A stretch of 64,000 bases of DNA from Saprospiraceae bacterium (GTDB lineage Bacteria; Bacteroidota; Bacteroidia; Chitinophagales; Saprospiraceae). This document shows, one piece after another, positions 59,017 through 64,000 of this stretch. The DNA lies in contig JADKBS010000023.1 in the NCBI GenBank assembly GCA_016714985.1, forward strand, positions 62,001 through 126,000, given 5' to 3'. Position numbers and translations under genes: made by a program. Each line of letters begins with the position of its first letter. The stretch's first letter is position 1. A model generated the notes under the pieces. It saw only the letters and a list, made by a program, of their open reading frames with translations, searched no databases and was not told the DNA's origin.

Positions 59017-62000
59017 ATGAAACGAGTAATTTCAAACATCCTTCCTCGGTTCTCCAAACGCTTGGCTTTGTTGGCCGTCTTGGCGGCTTGTTTTGCTTCG
59101 GCTGCGAATCTTAGTTTGCCGCCTTTGATATTTGAAGCGGAGCATAGGACCGAATCAGCACCTACTGAAACGAAACCTGTTGCATGTTCGATTGATAGCA
59201 TGAAGCTCCAGATTGCTGGATGCCATAATAACGAAACTGACCAAGACTGGACGGACGACTATTATGAAGTGAACTTCGTTTTCCACTTTACAGGTGCAGC
59301 CGTCAACGATACCATAGAGGTGTTCCACTCCCACCTCCTGCTGCAGCCCCAGAAAAGGATTAGTGGCAATGCCGCAGCCGCTGGCACCACGACATTCTAT
59401 TCCAACAGGATGAGGACCGACATTAACCCGGACTTCCCAACCGTGCTCGACAGCCTTATACGGGTTGGCACCTTCACGGTCAACCTCTTGGAAGGTGGTA
59501 CGGGCATCGTCAAGTGTACCCAGACCTTCACTTTCACGGAGGAGCGGCATGTCAGACCCTGCTCGGTCTGCCTGGCAGACAGTGGAAACTTTGACATAGA
59601 AAGGCCAGATTGCTTCCCAAACGAAACCCCCACCGACCCCTGTGACGACGTACTGAACTACGCCCCCGACCCCAGTTACCTGGAACTGACGCCCATCCGC
59701 TATGTCAAGGTGATGCTACATATTTTCCAAGTGGCTCCCCCCAGCGACCCAAATCAGCCATACCATGGGCCGCAGCATTTTACCAGCCAGCACGTTCCGC
59801 TCATAAAGTCCTGGATAGATGGTGTCGAAGGAACCAATCAGGGTATTTTTGCCAACCTTTGTCCAGCAAATACGAACACATCTTCTCCTTATATTTCTGA
59901 TTCTCGCATCCGTTTCCTGCTGGAATATGGGGAGGAAGGCAAGGACATTTTCTTCCACGCCAACACAGACCATTGGGGCAATTCCCTTGCAGGTTGTGAT
60001 ACCTTTGGTGGAAACGAACAAGTGTTAAGAGGATTTTATGTGACAAACCCTAACTCCTCCTTGGATAGTACATATAGAACATGGATAGCGCAACCTGAAA
60101 ATCGAGAAGCCCTGCATATCTTCATTTCGAGGGGGCGGTGGGTGGATATGGATGGCGATGGGCCTGACCCTAACTTGGGGATTGACCCAACTGTGAACGA
60201 CTGTTTCAACCCGTTCGGCGGTGGCTATACTTGGCCCAACGAGACAGGCTGTACCGACTTCCCAGCACAGTACAACTACGGGTTTTACGATAGGTACCTG
60301 CAGATGTTCGACCCCGTGGCGGACACACTTCTCGCAGGTGCGGACACCACATCCATTGGAAAAAGCCTCGTGGGCGAGTTCTTCCACGTGATGACCCTTG
60401 ACCATATCTCCCCCTTCCAACACCACTGGGAACACGATGCAGGCTTTGACGGCTGCGATGACACGGACTATGGGGCCGAATCCAACAACATGCTGGGCTG
60501 CGACTACACGGACCGCTGCCACCTTTCGCAGTGCCAGCTCGGCAGGATGCACTGGTTCTTCGAGAACATTCGCCCTGGATTCCAGCGGTACCTGGTGGGC
60601 TACGACAACACGGGCAAAGCCCTGTTTTCGGCGGAGGGCAACTGCGAAATCATAGATCCCGACATCGTCATCACCAACGGCCAGACCGTGGTCTGGAACG
60701 GGAACAAGAGCTTGCGCTGCAACGTGGTCGTCAAATCGGGCGGCAGGCTCACCATCAATTGCCGGGTGGGCATGCCCGAGGGCGCCTCCATCACCGTCGA
60801 GAAGAACGGCAGGCTGTTCCTTTACGGCGAGGTTTACAACAACTGCGACGACAAGCTGTGGCAGGGCATCGTCGTGCAGGGGTCTTTCAACAAACCGCAC
60901 ACTTTCCCGCCCGTCCACCACGGTTATTTCGTGGTGAACCAAGGGGGCACCATCGAGGGCGCAAAAACGAGCATCAGGGCCGAGTCCGGTGCAATGGTGC
61001 TGGTGAGCAATGCCTTCATACGCAACTCCGGCGGGGCCGCCTTCCAAGCCTTCCCCTTCCACAACACCAGCCGGTTCACCAACACCAGGTTCTCCTGCAA
61101 CGGCGACACCCTCAGCTTGGCGGGCCAATACTTCCATGCCTCGCTATCGGGCACCAGGGGCATCCAGTTCCGCAATTGCGACTTCAGCGTCACGAACGCC
61201 CCGGCGGGCCTGCTCTCCGCCGGGGTGGAGGGCGACGGTTCCAGCTTCACCGCCATCGGCTCCCGCTTCACCAACCTGGAGGTCGGCATCCATGCCGCTT
61301 CCAGCTTTTCCAGTGCCTACAAGAGCATCACGGTGAAGGACTGCAGCTTCACCGACAACCACGACGGCATCATCACGCTTGGGATGCAGAACAGCGCCAT
61401 CACGAACAACAACTTCAACATCAGGGGCGCAGCCAACGCCACCGACTACCCCTCCGGCCTGATGATGCACAGCAGCACGGGCTACTCGGTGGAGGGCAAC
61501 CACTTCAACAACTTCGTGACGGGCAGGGGGCGCTACGGCACCATGACCGAGAGCAGCGGCGGCGACGCCAACTTTATACAACGCAATTTCTACGGCAATC
61601 TAGACGAGGGCAATTTCGCAAAGGGCGTCAACCGGGGTGACAAGGTTGGGCTGCAGTACCTTTGCAATACCGACGAGGGCAATGTGCCCATTGACTTCTA
61701 CGTGGAGGCAAGCGGCAACGGCATCCATACCAGCCAGGGGAATGGCAGGGCCGCCATGAATGTCTTTACTCATACAGGAAGTGATTTTATTAACAACATT
61801 GCAACTATTTCTTATTACTGCAAGCAAAATGACCTTTCGCATGAGCCCCTTAATACATCCGGCGTGAACAAAGTTTTTGTCCAATCTTTAACCCCCTGTA
61901 CAGGCGGAGGCGGCACGAATGGCATCGTCAAGCTGACGCCGACCGAATGGACGGGAATCGAGAACGAGTTCTATGCGGCCCGCACGGGCTGGAACGCCAA

Positions 62001-63081
62001 AAAGGCAGAGCTGGCGGCACTGATGGATGGTGGTAACACAGCGAGCCTTTTGGCGCAAATAAATGGCGTGACCACCCAGACTACTGGGCAGGTAAAGCAG
62101 CAGTTGCTCGGCATTTCGCCCTATCTTTCCAACGAGGCGCTTGCTGCGGTCATCGGCAAAACGCAGGTGCTGACAGAAAACGGCGTGGTACAGGTGCTGA
62201 ACGCCAACCCGGACGGGCTTCGAGAGCCGGAAATCTGGAACTTGGTGAAGGCTTCCTTTTCATCAACAGTGGCCAATGGCATCTTGGCCAATGCGGGCAA
62301 CCAGACCGCACGCACCACCAAGGACAACGAGGCCGGGGAATACCGGGCCACCATGCAGTACAAGGCCGACCTGCTGCTGATAGACATCGCCAACGACAGC
62401 CTCCAGACCGACCTGGGCCTGATGCGGAACTGGCTGGCCAAGAAGGAAAGCCTCGAAGCAGACTATGCCATCGTGGGCAGCTACGTGTCGGAAGGGGACT
62501 TCACCACTGCCGACCAGAAACTGGCCGCCATCCCCACCGCCCACGCCCTCCATGCGGCCGATATGGTGGAGCACGGCTATTTTGAAGACTTGGTGGACAC
62601 CTGGGAAGCAATCTACACCAATGGCACGCCCATCAATGCCTTGGACGATGCCAGCTTTGCTGCCATTAAACACATCGCTGACAACAGCACCCGTCGGGCT
62701 GGTGCCATTGCCCAAGGCGTAATGAACAACTGGTACGGATACCGCTACAGGGTGGTGCCGCAATCCAATGGTGGACAGCAGTTGATTATGATGCCTCCAC
62801 CTGCTACCAATTCCACCGTAGTTTCAGCAAACTATGTCACAGCTTTCCCGAACCCGGCCAAGGGAAGCGTCACTTTCCAGTGGAAATTGCCGAATGGGAT
62901 GGAGTCTGCAACCATTACCCTCTCCGATTTGCAGGGCAGAACATTAGAAAAATTGAAGGTCAGTGGACAATCAGGCAAGCAGGAATGGAGTACTTTGGGC
63001 CTGAGTGATGGTATTTATTTGTACCATATAAAATTACCCGACGGAACTTCTTCAACTTCCAAGCTTGCCATAATCAAGTAA
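59017..63081 (+). CDS. secreted protein with degenerate M43-like metalloprotease domain, beta-helix and T9SS type A domain
   Basis: A 1354-residue exported protein (signal peptide MKRVISNILPRF...AACFASAA). Residues about 230-530 resemble an M43 (pappalysin-type) metzincin. The expected HExxHxxGxxH helix reads GEFFHVMTLDH (residues 453-463), keeping Glu454, His457 and His463 but lacking the first His; CDDTDYG and the NNMLGC segment match the downstream M43 landmarks. Right-handed beta-helix repeats follow (about 550-860; SGGRLTINCRVG, NSAITNNNFNIRG), then a helical region and a type A sorting domain (YVTAFPNPAKGSVTFQWKLP to the end). Base composition shifts sharply to high GC at about 60.25-61.58 kb. 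It is likely T9SS surface cargo; protease activity is doubtful. Confidence 0.85.
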   Translation: MKRVISNILPRFSKRLALLAVLAACFASAANLSLPPLIFEAEHRTESAPTETKPVACSIDSMKLQIAGCHNNETDQDWTDDYYEVNFVFHFTGAAVNDTIEVFHSHLLLQPQKRISGNAAAAGTTTFYSNRMRTDINPDFPTVLDSLIRVGTFTVNLLEGGTGIVKCTQTFTFTEERHVRPCSVCLADSGNFDIERPDCFPNETPTDPCDDVLNYAPDPSYLELTPIRYVKVMLHIFQVAPPSDPNQPYHGPQHFTSQHVPLIKSWIDGVEGTNQGIFANLCPANTNTSSPYISDSRIRFLLEYGEEGKDIFFHANTDHWGNSLAGCDTFGGNEQVLRGFYVTNPNSSLDSTYRTWIAQPENREALHIFISRGRWVDMDGDGPDPNLGIDPTVNDCFNPFGGGYTWPNETGCTDFPAQYNYGFYDRYLQMFDPVADTLLAGADTTSIGKSLVGEFFHVMTLDHISPFQHHWEHDAGFDGCDDTDYGAESNNMLGCDYTDRCHLSQCQLGRMHWFFENIRPGFQRYLVGYDNTGKALFSAEGNCEIIDPDIVITNGQTVVWNGNKSLRCNVVVKSGGRLTINCRVGMPEGASITVEKNGRLFLYGEVYNNCDDKLWQGIVVQGSFNKPHTFPPVHHGYFVVNQGGTIEGAKTSIRAESGAMVLVSNAFIRNSGGAAFQAFPFHNTSRFTNTRFSCNGDTLSLAGQYFHASLSGTRGIQFRNCDFSVTNAPAGLLSAGVEGDGSSFTAIGSRFTNLEVGIHAASSFSSAYKSITVKDCSFTDNHDGIITLGMQNSAITNNNFNIRGAANATDYPSGLMMHSSTGYSVEGNHFNNFVTGRGRYGTMTESSGGDANFIQRNFYGNLDEGNFAKGVNRGDKVGLQYLCNTDEGNVPIDFYVEASGNGIHTSQGNGRAAMNVFTHTGSDFINNIATISYYCKQNDLSHEPLNTSGVNKVFVQSLTPCTGGGGTNGIVKLTPTEWTGIENEFYAARTGWNAKKAELAALMDGGNTASLLAQINGVTTQTTGQVKQQLLGISPYLSNEALAAVIGKTQVLTENGVVQVLNANPDGLREPEIWNLVKASFSSTVANGILANAGNQTARTTKDNEAGEYRATMQYKADLLLIDIANDSLQTDLGLMRNWLAKKESLEADYAIVGSYVSEGDFTTADQKLAAIPTAHALHAADMVEHGYFEDLVDTWEAIYTNGTPINALDDASFAAIKHIADNSTRRAGAIAQGVMNNWYGYRYRVVPQSNGGQQLIMMPPPATNSTVVSANYVTAFPNPAKGSVTFQWKLPNGMESATITLSDLQGRTLEKLKVSGQSGKQEWSTLGLSDGIYLYHIKLPDGTSSTSKLAIIK

Positions 63082-63089
63082 CAACCCTA

Positions 63090-63119
63090 ATCGGGCTGGC
63101 AAATGCCAGCCCGATTTCA
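63090..63119 (+). terminator. hairpin terminator after the beta-helix protein gene
   Basis: Perfect 11-bp stem ATCGGGCTGGC/GCCAGCCCGAT with a 4-base loop, followed by a short T-containing tail. Confidence 0.75.
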
Positions 63120-63130
63120 ATTATTGATTT

Positions 63131-64000
63131 ATGAAACCTTTCCTATTTTCCGTTGCTATTTTTGGGTGTGCTATCAATATGTTTTGCCAAACATCATTTC
63201 ACAAATTAATTTATTTTGATTTCCCAGAGGTAATTACATTCAGGGGCGTGTACCCTACGGATAGTTGTTTTTATGTTGTTGGAAATTTTACGGACACTGT
63301 TTCATTATTAACTTCGGGCGTTCTATTTGCCAAGATTAGCCAAACGGGTGAGTTGCAACTATTCAAGACCTTTAACAACCCCGGCTCTTTTGACGACTAC
63401 GAGAACGCATACAGTGATTTAATGAGGACTTCCGATGGAAATTTACTTACAGCAGGAGGCCTCTATGACACCACCTCCAATGCCCAAATTAGGGTGTTCA
63501 ATACAGAAGGCGATACCGTCCTGACCAAGTCCTTTCGCAGCATACTCTACCCTGAGCATTCTTATTTAGTTGTATTGGGTATCCAAAGAAGGCTTAACGG
63601 GGATTACGGCGTTCTTATCAGTTTTGAGACCAATGAAAACCCACACGATGCCGATATTTCCCTGCTCGTCTTGGATTCCTTGTACCAGGTCAAGTCCTAT
63701 AAGTCGTATGCCCATTCCAATAGTTATGAGATTTCTGCTGCGCTTAGCTTGGACACTGACGGTGGCTACCTCATCGGTGCGAAGCGCACCAACGAAGGCC
63801 AGGTGAACTCAGGCTTCACCAGCCGCACCCTCATAGTCAAGACCGACAGCCTCGGCGTGGAGCAGTGGCAGTGGCTCTCTCCTGCCAACAAACTTTGGGA
63901 CAAGGCACAGGCCATGATTCGCACCCCAGATGGCGGCCTTGTGGTGGCCAGCGGCACTGGTGCCGAAAAATGGAACAATCCGGCAAACCCCCATTACCTG
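63131..64000 (+). CDS. secreted propeller-like protein, truncated by the window end
   Basis: ATG 63131; the frame stays open for 290 codons to the last base, so the C-terminus is missing. The signal peptide MKPFLFSVAIFGCAINMFCQ is followed by repeated blade-like units: GVYPTDSCFYVVGNFTD, LMRTSDGNLLTAGGLYD, LDTDGGYLIGAKRT, MIRTPDGGLVVASGTG. The TxDGGxLxxG repeats are typical of Bacteroidota secreted proteins that end in a T9SS sorting domain, which would lie beyond the window. Early codons are AT-rich, those after about 63.74 kb much more GC-rich, as in the preceding gene. Function unknown. Confidence 0.8.
   Translation, partial: MKPFLFSVAIFGCAINMFCQTSFHKLIYFDFPEVITFRGVYPTDSCFYVVGNFTDTVSLLTSGVLFAKISQTGELQLFKTFNNPGSFDDYENAYSDLMRTSDGNLLTAGGLYDTTSNAQIRVFNTEGDTVLTKSFRSILYPEHSYLVVLGIQRRLNGDYGVLISFETNENPHDADISLLVLDSLYQVKSYKSYAHSNSYEISAALSLDTDGGYLIGAKRTNEGQVNSGFTSRTLIVKTDSLGVEQWQWLSPANKLWDKAQAMIRTPDGGLVVASGTGAEKWNNPANPHYL

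Noticed and set aside
60025..61640. Long open frames (about 370 codons) in other frames and on the minus strand
   Set aside because: They are shadows of the GC-rich part of the beta-helix protein gene; their compositions (runs of Arg, Gln, His or Val/Ala/Gly) are typical of wrong-frame translation.
1..64000. Phage, insertion sequence or integrative element
   Set aside because: No transposase, integrase, relaxase, phage structural gene or tRNA-flanking direct repeat was found; the tRNA-His region is intact with no duplicated 3' end.

Overview
This window looks like a chromosomal segment of a Bacteroidota bacterium, most probably of the Saprospiria (Saprospiraceae-like). The evidence is consistent: several large secreted proteins end in type IX secretion (T9SS) sorting domains of both type A and type B. 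T9SS-associated outer-membrane genes are present (a PorT-like gene beside ubiE, a PorV/PorQ-family protein, a PorE-like OmpA protein). A SusC-type N-terminal extension sits on the TonB receptor. The Bacteroidota -7 promoter element TAnnTTTG recurs at sensible distances in front of many genes, with no strong Shine-Dalgarno sites. I see no phage, insertion sequence, integrase, rRNA operon or CRISPR array, so this is core chromosome with accessory surface-protein genes.

Layout. 0.1-4.3 kb: SRPBCC protein, HMG-CoA lyase, Mpo1-like membrane protein, two linked unknown genes (one with a possible nuclease core) and murB. 4.3-11.8 kb: coiled-coil lipoprotein, metH (broken by a one-base frameshift exactly at its zinc motif), outer-membrane lipoprotein, PspC-like protein, ECF sigma factor and tpiA. 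11.8-18.3 kb: a 2151-residue T9SS type B adhesin-like protein with a triplicated 276-residue unit. 18.6-26.2 kb: a membrane TPR protein with a probable effector-associated domain (EAD11), a PorV-family protein, a CBS protein, an EI24/CysZ-like membrane protein, a large unknown protein and an NlpC/P60 lipoprotein. 26.2-38.5 kb: GT9 glycosyltransferase, glpK, porT-ubiE, radical SAM protein, gmhA-hisS, tRNA-His, a T9SS cargo protein and a YhhQ-type transporter. 38.5-39.7 kb: a gene-poor stretch with a 43-residue membrane peptide and a possible structured RNA. 39.7-64 kb: four more secreted proteins (HYR/dockerin/cohesin-like, LVIVD, degenerate metalloprotease plus beta-helix, and a truncated last one), an ECF sigma factor with a membrane partner, hbd, galM, a TonB receptor, a PorE-like protein and msrB.

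How the genes work together. The secreted proteins are cargo for the T9SS whose outer-membrane parts are partly encoded here. GmhA and GT9 point to heptose-type surface polysaccharide. MetH, HMG-CoA lyase, hydroxybutyryl-CoA dehydrogenase, TpiA and GlpK are ordinary central metabolism.

The most unusual signals are non-coding. A related leader element with inverted ends and YGAAACY-type heptamers lies between promoter and start codon of metH, glpK and a secreted-protein gene. hisS has a long hairpin of 8-base repeats capped by a UUCG loop directly at its start codon. Immediately upstream of hisS is a tRNA-His that appears to lack the usual G-1:C73 identity pair. Back-to-back perfect hairpins lie at 49.63-49.72 kb, and a repeat-rich 1.2-kb intergenic region precedes the last large secreted protein gene.
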